Origin: Pseudomonas sp.
GTDB taxonomy: Bacteria > Pseudomonadota > Gammaproteobacteria > Pseudomonadales > Pseudomonadaceae
Assembly (NCBI RefSeq): GCF_030147005.1
Contig: NZ_JASLAW010000033.1
Location: 1-22,897, forward strand
Length of the DNA: 22,897 nt
Direction of reading: 5' to 3'
Made by a program: the position numbers and the translations under genes. Shown here piece after piece: positions 14,734-22,832 of the stretch. The notes beneath the pieces are model-generated. The model ran no database searches, had not been told where the DNA came from, and was given only the letters and a program-made list of their open reading frames with translations. Each line of letters begins with the position of its first letter. The first letter of the stretch is position 1.

Positions 14734-15756
14734 GTGCTCTGGAACCGTGTGAGTTTTGCCCTGATGCTCGCCGCCAGCAGTCTGGCCGTGCAGGCCCGCG
14801 ACTATGCCTACAGCGACGCCCACCTGCATTACGTGGATTTTTTCCAGGAAACGGCCGGCATGGACAAGCTGCTCAGGGCCATGGCGGACAATCGCATCGA
14901 ACATGTGATGATTTCCGGTATCCCCGTGGCGAAGAAATGGCACGAAGACGAACCCAAGCGCCCGCGTTATTACGCAGGTGACGATGCCGACGCCTATTGG
15001 TACAGCGCCACCGATGTGATCGTCGCTGCTGCGGTCAATAAACTGGCCCCGGAACAGCGGCGGCACTTTCATCCGTTCCTGGCCGGTTTCAACCCTAACG
15101 ACAAGAATTCCGCCGCCCACATTCAGCGCATGCTCGACCTCAATCCAGGGCTGTGGCAGGGCATTGGTGAAGTGTTTACCCGCCACGACGATCTCACCGC
15201 GCTGACCTCGGGTGATACACCGCGCGCCAACAACGAAGCCATGACGCGTATCTATCACTTGGCGGCGGAGAACGACCTGCCGGTGATGTTGCACTCCAAT
15301 ATCACCTCCAAGCGCGAGCGCAACCCGTTGTACCTGGCCGAAGTCGAGCAGCCGTTGCGTAACCACCCGCACACGCGTTTTATCTGGGCCCACGCCGGTA
15401 CCAGCAAGGAAATCCACCGCCATCAGAAGCAAATGGATTTCTTGCTGCCCACGTTGAATCGCCTCCTTGAGGCTTACCCCAACCTGTATATCGACCTGTC
15501 CTGGAGCATGCTCACGCCTTATCTGCTCGATGATGCGGGAAAGCCCAGACCGGAGTGGGTCAAGCTGGTGGAGCGCTTCCCGGATCGCTTCATGCTGGGT
15601 TCAGACGTGGTAGGACGCTTCAACAAGCTGGGTAAGGAAATGCGCCGTTTTGATCCCTTCCTCGATGCATTGCCTGAGGAGGTTGCGCACAAGGTCGCGC
15701 GTGATAACTTTCTGGCCATCCTGCCCAAGTCGCCTCGCAACGAGGGCGCGCATTGA
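14734..15756 (+). CDS. Exported amidohydrolase (TIM-barrel, amidohydrolase-2 family)
   Basis: A 340-residue metal-dependent hydrolase with an N-terminal signal peptide. The start is GTG 14734 (MLWNRVSFALMLAASS), with GAGG seven bases upstream; the frame from ATG 14686 puts 16 non-conserved residues before the signal and is unlikely. Cleavage is expected after VQA21, so it would act in the periplasm, unusual for this mostly cytosolic family. Metal ligands are visible: HxH (H30, H32) in SDAHLHY, the His in VMLHSN, the His in IWAHAG and the Asp in MLGSDVV. The substrate is unknown; decarboxylase or lactonase activity is as possible as amide hydrolysis. Confidence 0.85.
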   Translation: MLWNRVSFALMLAASSLAVQARDYAYSDAHLHYVDFFQETAGMDKLLRAMADNRIEHVMISGIPVAKKWHEDEPKRPRYYAGDDADAYWYSATDVIVAAAVNKLAPEQRRHFHPFLAGFNPNDKNSAAHIQRMLDLNPGLWQGIGEVFTRHDDLTALTSGDTPRANNEAMTRIYHLAAENDLPVMLHSNITSKRERNPLYLAEVEQPLRNHPHTRFIWAHAGTSKEIHRHQKQMDFLLPTLNRLLEAYPNLYIDLSWSMLTPYLLDDAGKPRPEWVKLVERFPDRFMLGSDVVGRFNKLGKEMRRFDPFLDALPEEVAHKVARDNFLAILPKSPRNEGAH

Positions 15757-15766
15757 TATCGATCCA

Positions 15767-15791
15767 CTGTGGGAGCTGGCCTGCCTGTGAT
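15767..15791. repeat. Single REP element
   Basis: CTGTGGGAGCTGGCCTGCCT and the next five bases form one REP arm, of the same CTGGC/GCCTG subtype as the decayed doublet at 7932-8020. No inverted partner is seen in the following 80 bases. It lies 10 bases after the amidohydrolase stop. Confidence 0.6.
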
Positions 15792-15825
15792 AAAGGCGAC
15801 TCGGTTTCAATTCAGTCGCGCACAA

Positions 15826-15852
15826 AAAAGCCCCGAACCAGTCGGGGCTTTT
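15826..15852. terminator. Bidirectional terminator between the amidohydrolase gene and fabB
   Basis: An 11-base stem AAAAGCCCCGA / TCGGGGCTTTT with a five-base loop, with A and T runs on both sides, lies between the two convergent genes and can end both transcripts. Confidence 0.92.
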
Positions 15853-15873
15853 CATCGCGTCAAGCTGCAGGCC

Positions 15874-17094
15874 TTACTTGCCCTGCCAGCGTTTCAGCAC
15901 CAGGGTGGCGTTAGTGCCACCAAAGCCGAAGCTGTTGCTCATCACAGTGTCGATTTTTACATCTTCAACGGTCTTGGTCAGGATCGGCATATCGGCAACG
16001 ACCGGGTCGATCTCGTCGATGTTGGCCGAGCCGGCCATGAAGTTGCCTTCCATCATCAGCAGGCAGTAGATCGCTTCGTGAACACCGGCGGCGCCCAGGG
16101 AGTGACCCGACAAGCTCTTGGTGGAGCTGATTTTTGGCGCCTTGCCACCGAATACCGCACGCACACCTTCCATTTCCTTGGCATCGCCGACCGGAGTCGA
16201 GGTGCCGTGGGTGTTCAGGTAGTCGATCGGGGTATCCACGGTGGACATCGCCATCTGCATGCAACGGATGGCGCCTTCACCGCTTGGCGCAACCATGTCG
16301 TAGCCGTCGGACGTCGCACCATAGCCGACGATTTCCGCGTAGATCTTCGCGCCACGGGCCAGGGCGTGTTCCAGTTCTTCGACCACTACCATGCCACCAC
16401 CACCGGCGATGACGAAACCGTCACGCTTGGCGTCGTAGGCGCGGGAGGCCTTTTCCGGGGTTTCGTTGTACTGGGTGGACAGCGCGCCCATGGCGTCGAA
16501 CAGGAACGACTGGCTCCAATGCTCTTCTTCACCGCCGCCGGCGAATACGATGTCCTGCTTGCCCAGTTGGATCTGCTCAACGGCGGTGCCGATGCAGTGG
16601 GCGCTGGTGGCGCAGGCGGAGGAGATCGAGTAGTTCACCCCCTTGATCGCGAACGGCGTGGCCAGGCAAGCCGAAACGGTGCTGCCCATGGTCCGCGTTA
16701 CGCGGTACGGGCCGACGCGTTTCACGCCTTTTTCGCGCAGGATATCCAGCGCTTCCATCTGGTTCAGGGTGGATGCGCCGCCGGAGCCGGCGATCAGGCC
16801 GGTACGTACGTTCGACACCTGGTCTTCGCTCAGGCCGGAGTCGGCGATCGCGTCTTTCATGGCCAGGTAGGCATAAGCGGCAGCGTGGCCGACGAAGCGA
16901 TAGATCTTGCGATCGATCAATTCTTCGAGGGGCAGGTCGATGGAGCCGGAAACCTGGCTACGCAGACCCATTTCGGCATATTCCGGGTTGAAGCGGATGC
17001 CAGGGCGACTTGCACGCAGGTTAGCGGTGACGGTCTCTTTGTCATTGCCCAGGCAAGAAACGATGCCCAGACCAGTGATAACGACGCGGCGCAT
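15874..17094 (-). CDS. fabB: Beta-ketoacyl-ACP synthase I
   Basis: FabB elongates unsaturated acyl chains in type II fatty acid synthesis, and with FabA is essential for anaerobic-route unsaturated fatty acids. The 406-residue product has the full KAS I active site: C161 in SSACATSAHC, H296 in NTHGTSTP, K326 and H331 in SLSGHSLGAAG. The start MRRVVITGLG is preceded by AAGGG, eight bases upstream, which overlaps the fabA stop codon. The gap to fabA is only 11 bases, the standard fabAB operon of Pseudomonas. Confidence 0.98.
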   Translation of the reverse strand: MRRVVITGLGIVSCLGNDKETVTANLRASRPGIRFNPEYAEMGLRSQVSGSIDLPLEELIDRKIYRFVGHAAAYAYLAMKDAIADSGLSEDQVSNVRTGLIAGSGGASTLNQMEALDILREKGVKRVGPYRVTRTMGSTVSACLATPFAIKGVNYSISSACATSAHCIGTAVEQIQLGKQDIVFAGGGEEEHWSQSFLFDAMGALSTQYNETPEKASRAYDAKRDGFVIAGGGGMVVVEELEHALARGAKIYAEIVGYGATSDGYDMVAPSGEGAIRCMQMAMSTVDTPIDYLNTHGTSTPVGDAKEMEGVRAVFGGKAPKISSTKSLSGHSLGAAGVHEAIYCLLMMEGNFMAGSANIDEIDPVVADMPILTKTVEDVKIDTVMSNSFGFGGTNATLVLKRWQGK

Positions 17095-17105
17095 GCGGAT
17101 AACCC

Positions 17106-17621
17106 TTAAAAGTTGTCAGTGGAAGTGAATACGCCGACCCGAAGGCCTTCGGCAGTATAGATCTCGCGACCGTCGACAGTCACCGAACCGTCGGCGATGG
17201 CCAGGTTCAGCTTGCCCTTGAGGACGCGCTTGATTTGAATGTTGTAGGTAACTTTCTTGGCGGTCGGCAGGACCTGGCCAAAGAACTTCACTTCGCCCGA
17301 ACCCAGGGCGCGACCGCGACCCGGCAGGCCTTGCCAGCCCAGGTAGAAGCCGACCAGTTGCCACATGGCATCAAGGCCCAGGCAGCCCGGCATCACCGGG
17401 TCTCCTTCGAAGTGGCAGGCGAAGAACCACAGGTCAGGGGTGATATCCAGCTCGGCGACCAATTCACCTTTGCCGTACTTGCCACCTTCTTCGCTGATAT
17501 GGGTAATGCGATCCACCATCAGCATGTTCGGGGCGGGCAGTTGCGCGTTACCTGGGCCGAACAGCTCACCGCGACTGCAGCGCAGCAGGTCTTCCCGAGT
17601 AAAGGCGTTTTGTTTGGTCAT
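17106..17621 (-). CDS. fabA: 3-hydroxydecanoyl-ACP dehydratase/isomerase
   Basis: FabA dehydrates 3-hydroxydecanoyl-ACP and isomerises the trans-2 to the cis-3 product, the branch point to unsaturated fatty acids. The 171 residues match the family exactly. The catalytic pair is present: H70 in FFACHFEGDPVMPG and D84 in CLGLDAMWQ. A GAGGAG Shine-Dalgarno stands seven bases before ATG 17621. It is the first gene of the fabAB pair; the upstream 249-base gap carries a candidate DesT operator. Confidence 0.98.
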   Translation of the reverse strand: MTKQNAFTREDLLRCSRGELFGPGNAQLPAPNMLMVDRITHISEEGGKYGKGELVAELDITPDLWFFACHFEGDPVMPGCLGLDAMWQLVGFYLGWQGLPGRGRALGSGEVKFFGQVLPTAKKVTYNIQIKRVLKGKLNLAIADGSVTVDGREIYTAEGLRVGVFTSTDNF

Positions 17622-17741
17622 GCGAGCTCCTCAATAATCCCATGCGGCAGGGTAGGGCAAATCTTCCCGAACCGAATGAAGCGTTCATGCCTCATAGCGG
17701 CAGCCTACACATAGACTATTGCGTTGTAGTGAAAGTCACAG

Positions 17742-17772
17742 CGTCAAGGTACTCAATGTACACCTGTTCACT
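17742..17772 (-). promoter_or_regulatory. Candidate DesT-like operator upstream of fabA
   Basis: On the - strand 17772-17755 reads AGTGAACAGGTGTACATT, an imperfect palindrome (six of nine positions symmetrical). It matches the P. aeruginosa DesT operator as I recall it (AGTGAACGCTTGTTGACT) at 12 of 18 positions. DesT is known to repress fabAB according to the saturated/unsaturated acyl-CoA balance. A -35-like TTGACG (17747-17742) follows on the same strand. I do not see a convincing -10, and the site is 134 bases before the fabA start. Confidence 0.45.
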
Positions 17773-17870
17773 GAAATTTTAAACCGGACCTGTTTATAGG
17801 CCCGTTCGGGTGCCTAAGACTGCCGCACTTTCGTCTTCCACGCCAGTCGGACTTGGCTCGCCCGCAACAG

Positions 17871-19772
17871 CTAATGCACCCAGCGCTGGAGGATTTGCTG
17901 CAAATCCGTGCGTTTGAACGGTTTGGCCAGGTAATCGTTCATTCCGGCAGCCAGACAGGCTTCGCGGTCGCCCTGCAAGGCGTTGGCGGTCAGGGCGATA
18001 ATCGGCAAATCGGCGCAGCCAGGCAGTTGGCGGATTCGCCGGGTGGCCTCGTAGCCGTCGATCAATGGCAGCCGGCAATCCATGAGAATGGCGGTGAAGA
18101 TCAGACTTTCGGCACTGCGGATCGCTTCGGCGCCATCGGTGGCCAGGCTGACTTCGAAGCCCAGGCTGCGCAGCATGGCTTCGACCACCGTACGGTTAAC
18201 CGGATTGTCTTCCACCAGCAATATGTGCCTCCCGTCGCCAGCACTGGTTTTACCCACCGCGTCTGGGGCAATGGCAGGCAGGCTTTGTTGATCAATGGCC
18301 AACGGAATTTCCAGGGTGAACACCGAACCCTGGCCTTCTTCGCTTTGGGCGCGCAAGGTGCCGCCCATGCGTTCGGCGAGGGTGCGGGCGATCGGCAGGC
18401 CGAGGCCGGTGCCTCCGTAACGTCTTGAAATAGAGCTGTCGGCCTGCTGGAACGCATCAAACATCAATTCCAGGCGCTCGGCGGAAATCCCGATGCCACT
18501 GTCGCGCACGGTGCAAGTGAACCACACCAACTCATGGTCCAGGGTTTGCCAGTGGGGCTCCACATGCACGGTACCGTGCTCGGTGAACTTCAAGGCATTG
18601 CCGATCAGGTTCACCAGGATCTGCCGGATACGCGTCGGATCACCGCGCACGCGCAGGGCCTCCATGCCCAATGGAATCGGCAGCTCCAGCGCCAGCCCGC
18701 GCTGCTGCGCACTGTGCTGGAATGCTTGGGCGCAGCTGCTGATCAGATCAGCCAGGTTGAAGGAGATATCTTCCAGCTCCAGCGCGGCCCGTTCGATACG
18801 TGAGAAGTCGAGGATGTCGTTGATCACCTTGAGCAAGTGCTCGGTAGACTCGGAGGCCAGCGCCGCGTACTCGGTCTGCTCTTCGGTCATCTCGGTGGTT
18901 TCCAGCAGTTGCAGCATGCCCAGCACCCCATTCATGGGCGTGCGCAGTTCGTGGCTCATCATCGCCAGGAATTCCGACTTGGCATTGTTCGCGCGCTCGG
19001 CTTCTTCGCGGGTCTGGATCAACTGCGCCATGGCTTGCTGTTGTTCACGGCTGGCCTGGTTGAGGCCCTCAGCCAGGTTGTTGATGTGCCGCGACAGGTC
19101 GCCCAGCTCGGAGTCGTCGACAATCGGCAGCGGCGTCTTGTAATCGCCCTGCTGGATGGCCTTCACTGCGTGCCCCATGGCGCTGATCGGCTGCGACAGG
19201 CTGGCGGCCAGGCGTCGCGCCAGCAGGCAGGTAAACAACAACGCGAACAGCGCCAGAATGCCGGCCTTGAACAGGATTTCCTGCTGACGCTGGCTGAACG
19301 CGTCGTTGGACATACCGACAATCACCCGGCCCAGGTAGTCCGCACGCGGCGCCTTCGGTTCGTTGAGGTTGTCCTGGAAAAAGTCGTTGCCCAGCTGGAT
19401 ATGTTGCAAGCGGATCGGCGCCTGGAACACCTTTACCGACAGTGAGCGGTCGTGCTTCTCCGACGGCTGCTCGACGTACACCAGAATGTTCTCGGCGCTG
19501 TCCTGAATCTCCAGGAAACGCACGTGGGGCGTTGCCAACGTCGCGCGCAGCAGAGCGTCGAGCACATCGTTGTTGCCGGAAATAACGCCGTACTCGGTGG
19601 CAGGCGCCAGTTGGTTGGCGATCAACTGGCCAGTGTGGTCCAGCTCCTGGCGCAAGTCCTGGATACGCACGAAGGTAAAGAAGCTGATCAACAGCAAGGT
19701 CAGCAACAGCGCTGGGCCCAGGGTGATGAGTTGGGTGCGGGTATTGATGTCCCAGCGACGGCGCAAGGTCAT
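17871..19772 (-). CDS. Hybrid sensor histidine kinase, no HPt domain (PA1611-like)
   Basis: A 633-residue inner-membrane kinase. Domains in order: membrane helix about 17-36; periplasmic sensor about 37-167; second helix about 168-186; HAMP about 187-240; HisKA with phospho-acceptor H274 in MMSHELRTPMNG; HATPase with GDPTRIRQILVNLIGNALKF, the G1 box DSGIGIS and the G2 box GGTGLGL; and a C-terminal receiver with D565 (AILMDCRLPL) and K617. It ends directly after the receiver, so its phosphate must go to a separate HPt protein. Adjacency to fabA suggests orthology with P. aeruginosa PA1611, one of the kinases known to feed HptB and to contact RetS; this is inference. Its ATG overlaps the stop of the binding-protein gene (ATGA). 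Confidence 0.93.
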   Translation of the reverse strand: MTLRRRWDINTRTQLITLGPALLLTLLLISFFTFVRIQDLRQELDHTGQLIANQLAPATEYGVISGNNDVLDALLRATLATPHVRFLEIQDSAENILVYVEQPSEKHDRSLSVKVFQAPIRLQHIQLGNDFFQDNLNEPKAPRADYLGRVIVGMSNDAFSQRQQEILFKAGILALFALLFTCLLARRLAASLSQPISAMGHAVKAIQQGDYKTPLPIVDDSELGDLSRHINNLAEGLNQASREQQQAMAQLIQTREEAERANNAKSEFLAMMSHELRTPMNGVLGMLQLLETTEMTEEQTEYAALASESTEHLLKVINDILDFSRIERAALELEDISFNLADLISSCAQAFQHSAQQRGLALELPIPLGMEALRVRGDPTRIRQILVNLIGNALKFTEHGTVHVEPHWQTLDHELVWFTCTVRDSGIGISAERLELMFDAFQQADSSISRRYGGTGLGLPIARTLAERMGGTLRAQSEEGQGSVFTLEIPLAIDQQSLPAIAPDAVGKTSAGDGRHILLVEDNPVNRTVVEAMLRSLGFEVSLATDGAEAIRSAESLIFTAILMDCRLPLIDGYEATRRIRQLPGCADLPIIALTANALQGDREACLAAGMNDYLAKPFKRTDLQQILQRWVH

Positions 19773-20698
19773 GGGCGTTTATCTCCTTCGGCCAGGCGGG
19801 CGGCGACGGCAGCTTCGTCGACCTGTTCGATGCCCAGTGAGCGCGCGACTTGCGGGTTGCCCACGACTTTGAAATGTTGCGGGTAGAGCGTGCTCGGCCA
19901 GTTGGCCGGCGGGTGGTCCAGCAGGCGGTCGAGCACGGCGAGCCAGTCGAGCTGGTCGCTATAGGTGCTGGCCAGGCTGCCGGCCCGGACAAACCCGGCA
20001 TTGGGCCCTACAAGCGGCAATTGCTGGGCATAACTGCTCAACAACAGGTTCTTTGCGGTTTTAGGGTTGTACAGTTGCGGATCGTCCAGGCCCAGCAGCA
20101 CGTCACTGTTCTTGAACAGGGCTTGCAGGGGGCGGCTGTCATTGGTGTTGTCCCAACGTTGCGGCACGATTTCCAGGCCCAGCGGCGCGGCGTACCGGTG
20201 AAGCTCAGGCAACAGGAATTCGCTGTCGGCACCGTAAAGCACGCCGATACGCCGAGCCTGGGGCAAGGTGCTGGCGATCAAGCGCAATTGACGCGTCAGC
20301 GGCGGGTCGCTCCACAGCAGGCTGATTTTCTCCGGGTGGGCGCTGCCCAGGCGTTGATGGGCTTGCAGGCGGCTGATGCGCAGCACCAAAGTCGGTGGGC
20401 CCTGGGCGTCCTGCAAGCGCCAGTCGAGGCCGGGCAGGTCCAGCAGGATCAGGCGAGTGTTGACGGGAAGCTGGCTCGGCGCCGGCAAATCCTTGAGCAG
20501 GCTGAAGGAGACATGGTCTTCGGGGCGCTGCCGGGCGAGGGCCTGGGTAAAGTCCTGAACACCGGCACCGTCCTCAGCGGCGATCAGCAGGATATCAGCG
20601 CTCCACACCGGGGTTGTGAACAACAGGCACGCCAGCAACAGGGCGCGCCGCCACAGCCGGGAAACAAGAGGGAAGGTCATCCGTGACTGGTCGCCCAT
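19769..20698 (-). CDS. Orphan ABC-type substrate-binding protein (periplasmic)
   Basis: A 309-residue exported protein resembling the ABC substrate-binding family PF04392 (TrpX-like, periplasmic-binding-protein type I fold). A signal peptide is visible (basic RLWRR, then ALLLACLLFTTPVWSA, cleavage near WSA/DI). Strand-helix units typical of the fold follow: RLILLDLPG, KISLLWSDPP, RRIGVLYGADS, SDVLLGLDDP and LPLVGPNAG. There is no permease or ATPase gene nearby, so transport is unlikely to be its main job. The start may be ATG 20698, one base after the receptor stop, or ATG 20680; neither has a strong Shine-Dalgarno, suggesting coupling to the receptor gene. The last four bases overlap the kinase gene. 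A ligand-relay role to the kinase is inferred. Confidence 0.8.
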   Translation of the reverse strand: MGDQSRMTFPLVSRLWRRALLLACLLFTTPVWSADILLIAAEDGAGVQDFTQALARQRPEDHVSFSLLKDLPAPSQLPVNTRLILLDLPGLDWRLQDAQGPPTLVLRISRLQAHQRLGSAHPEKISLLWSDPPLTRQLRLIASTLPQARRIGVLYGADSEFLLPELHRYAAPLGLEIVPQRWDNTNDSRPLQALFKNSDVLLGLDDPQLYNPKTAKNLLLSSYAQQLPLVGPNAGFVRAGSLASTYSDQLDWLAVLDRLLDHPPANWPSTLYPQHFKVVGNPQVARSLGIEQVDEAAVAARLAEGDKRP

Positions 20699-20699
20699 G

Positions 20700-22832
20700 T
20701 CAGAACTCTAACTGCGCGCTGAAGTAGAGCACATGGCGATGGTCGTAATGGTTGTCGGGCCAGGTGGTCGGCTGGTTATCGAGGCGTTGCTGCAGCATGC
20801 CGGCCAGCTCCACGTTGGTTTTGCCCAAGGCCATGCGCTTGGCCACCCGCAGGTCGACCCGTTCGAAGCGATACTCGTTGAGTGCATCGTCACCGTAATA
20901 GAACAGGGCGCTGGACCAGCCATGGCCCCATTCACGCAACCAGCCGGCCGAGCCGCTGTTACGGGCGGTCTGCGCTTTATCCAGCGGGTTGCTGGCGCTC
21001 GCGTCGACGTAAGCGTAGGTCAGGCGCAGGCGGTCGGCGTTGCTCACGCGCCAGTCAAACTGCGATTCGGCACCGGTAAAGCGCGAGCTGTTGGCGTTGC
21101 TGGCAATGTATTGGTTGTTGCGCAACGGCGAGCTGATCATGTCGGTGATTTCGTCATAGAACAGCTTCACGTCGACATTCAACCCAAGGTCGGCAAAGAA
21201 GCCGTTGTAGCCCAGTTCGCGCGAGCGCATCAACTCTTTATCGAGATTGCCCGGGCCTCGCGTCACCACAAAATATTGCCCGGCATTCTGCCCGTAGACG
21301 GGCGAGCTGAGGTTGGTGACGCGGTAGCTCCAGTTGACGTTGTTCTCGAACATGTCCGGAGAACGGATCGCCTCGGAGTACACCGCCCGTAGACCGTGGC
21401 GCGGGTTGATCAGGTAGTTGACCGCCACGCGAGGTGTCAGCGAGTGACCGCTCAATTGGGTGTCTTCGTACATCGCGCCGCCTTGCAGCAGCCAGTGTTC
21501 GCTGGCCCGCCATTCCAAGTGGCCGAACAGGCGCCAGGTGGTGTCGTCCAGCGTGCCGTTGAAGTAGGTTTCGGAGTCGGCGCGGTCGTAGCGATAATTC
21601 AGCCCGCTGACCAGGCGCAGGCTGTCGGAGAGGCTGAGGGTGTCTTGCAGCTCCAGGTCGTAGCGGCTTTCCTTGGTGCTCTGGTCGATATCGCCGCACA
21701 CACTCTGGTTGGCGCCGTTGCGCCATTGGTCCAGCACCTGGTTGCCCAGCGCCTGTTCGGCGGCGTTGCCGGGTGGGGCGCTACCTTGACTGAATTCATC
21801 CATGTGCCGCGCCAGTTGTTCGGCGTAGTTGGGGTTGAGCTGCCACAACTGGGTCAATTCGGGGCTGAACGATACCTTGGCATCACAGGCTTTCCAGATC
21901 TGCCGACGGTCCCATTGCTGGGCCGACCCCTGGATATACAGGCTGTGTTCGGGGCTGAAGTCGAAGTTCCAGCGCATGGAACCCGCATAATCCTTGGCGG
22001 TGACGTCGGAATTGGTGCCGCCCTCGGTGATCCCTGCGAATACCGGAGTGTAAGTATAGGGACGCTGATTGGTCCCTTCCTTGGCATCCAGTTGCCAGTC
22101 GATGCTCTGTTGCGCATTCAACGTCTGGCTGACGGCCAGGCTGAAACGGCTGAGGCGGCGGCTGTCGCGGCGGTCGGCGCCGGCGGCATCGCTGTCAAAA
22201 CCATCGTCCTGTTGCCCGGACAGCGACAGGCGCAAATCGCCGGTTTCCCAGCCCACGCCCTGGCTGGCATAGACATCGTTGATCCCGCGCTCACCACGGG
22301 TGACCTTGACCCGCGTGCCCTGGCTGTTGGCCGGTGAACGGGTGAGGATATTGACCACTGCCATCAGCGCGTTGGCGCCATAGCTGACGGTGTTGGGGCC
22401 ACGAAACACCTCGATACGCTCAATGTCTTCCATGGCGACCGGAATATCGCTCCAGTCCACCGTGGCCAGGCCTGCGCGGTATACCGAGCGCCCGTCGATC
22501 AATACCTGCATGCGCCGTGCGTCGCTGGCGCTGGTGCCGTGGTAGTTCACCGCCGCCTGGTTGCCGGTGGTGTAGCCGACCATCATCCCGGGCACCAATC
22601 GCAACAGCTCGGCAACGTCACGCGCGCCGCTGGCCCTGATCAACTCGCTGTCGATCACGGTCATACTGCCGGGAACGGCGGCGGCCGATTGCTTGAGGCG
22701 GGTGGCGGTCAATACTTGCGGCAGCGGCTGGCTGTCGAGGAACAGGTCGTCGGCCGACGCACCGGCGCTGCACGCCAGCATCAATGGCAACATCATCAGC
22801 AGGGATGAGCGGGGAGGAGGGCCCAGGTACAC
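20700..22832 (-). CDS. TonB-dependent outer-membrane receptor
   Basis: A 710-residue outer-membrane gated channel for an unknown large ligand. From GTG 22832 the signal peptide is MYLGPPPRSSLLMMLPLMLA plus CSAGASA, cleaved before DDLF; AAGG stands about eight bases upstream. The mature N-terminus goes directly into a TonB-box-like stretch (LPQVLTATR, 37-45) and the plug domain (about 47-168, with RIEVFRGPNTVSYGANALMAVVNI). There is no STN signalling domain, so this is not a FecA-type transducer. A 22-strand barrel follows and ends in the terminal Phe (FSAQLEF) expected for Bam insertion. Two cysteines, C316 and C379, in extracellular-loop-like sequence may form a disulfide. No Fur box or sigma/anti-sigma pair was seen. 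It is the first gene of a three-gene operon. Confidence 0.93.
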   Translation of the reverse strand: MYLGPPPRSSLLMMLPLMLACSAGASADDLFLDSQPLPQVLTATRLKQSAAAVPGSMTVIDSELIRASGARDVAELLRLVPGMMVGYTTGNQAAVNYHGTSASDARRMQVLIDGRSVYRAGLATVDWSDIPVAMEDIERIEVFRGPNTVSYGANALMAVVNILTRSPANSQGTRVKVTRGERGINDVYASQGVGWETGDLRLSLSGQQDDGFDSDAAGADRRDSRRLSRFSLAVSQTLNAQQSIDWQLDAKEGTNQRPYTYTPVFAGITEGGTNSDVTAKDYAGSMRWNFDFSPEHSLYIQGSAQQWDRRQIWKACDAKVSFSPELTQLWQLNPNYAEQLARHMDEFSQGSAPPGNAAEQALGNQVLDQWRNGANQSVCGDIDQSTKESRYDLELQDTLSLSDSLRLVSGLNYRYDRADSETYFNGTLDDTTWRLFGHLEWRASEHWLLQGGAMYEDTQLSGHSLTPRVAVNYLINPRHGLRAVYSEAIRSPDMFENNVNWSYRVTNLSSPVYGQNAGQYFVVTRGPGNLDKELMRSRELGYNGFFADLGLNVDVKLFYDEITDMISSPLRNNQYIASNANSSRFTGAESQFDWRVSNADRLRLTYAYVDASASNPLDKAQTARNSGSAGWLREWGHGWSSALFYYGDDALNEYRFERVDLRVAKRMALGKTNVELAGMLQQRLDNQPTTWPDNHYDHRHVLYFSAQLEF

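Noticed and set aside
15769..17109. Frame of 446 codons antisense to fabB
   Set aside because: Starts in the REP/terminator region and mirrors fabB; not protein-like.
17796..17816. Hairpin after the kinase gene as a terminator
   Set aside because: Six pairs with a bulge and no T-run on the - strand; too weak to call.
22770..22832. Lipobox-like MLAC in the receptor signal sequence
   Set aside because: The -3 residue is Met rather than Leu, and a normal signal peptidase I site (ASA/DD) follows; TonB receptors are rarely lipoproteins.
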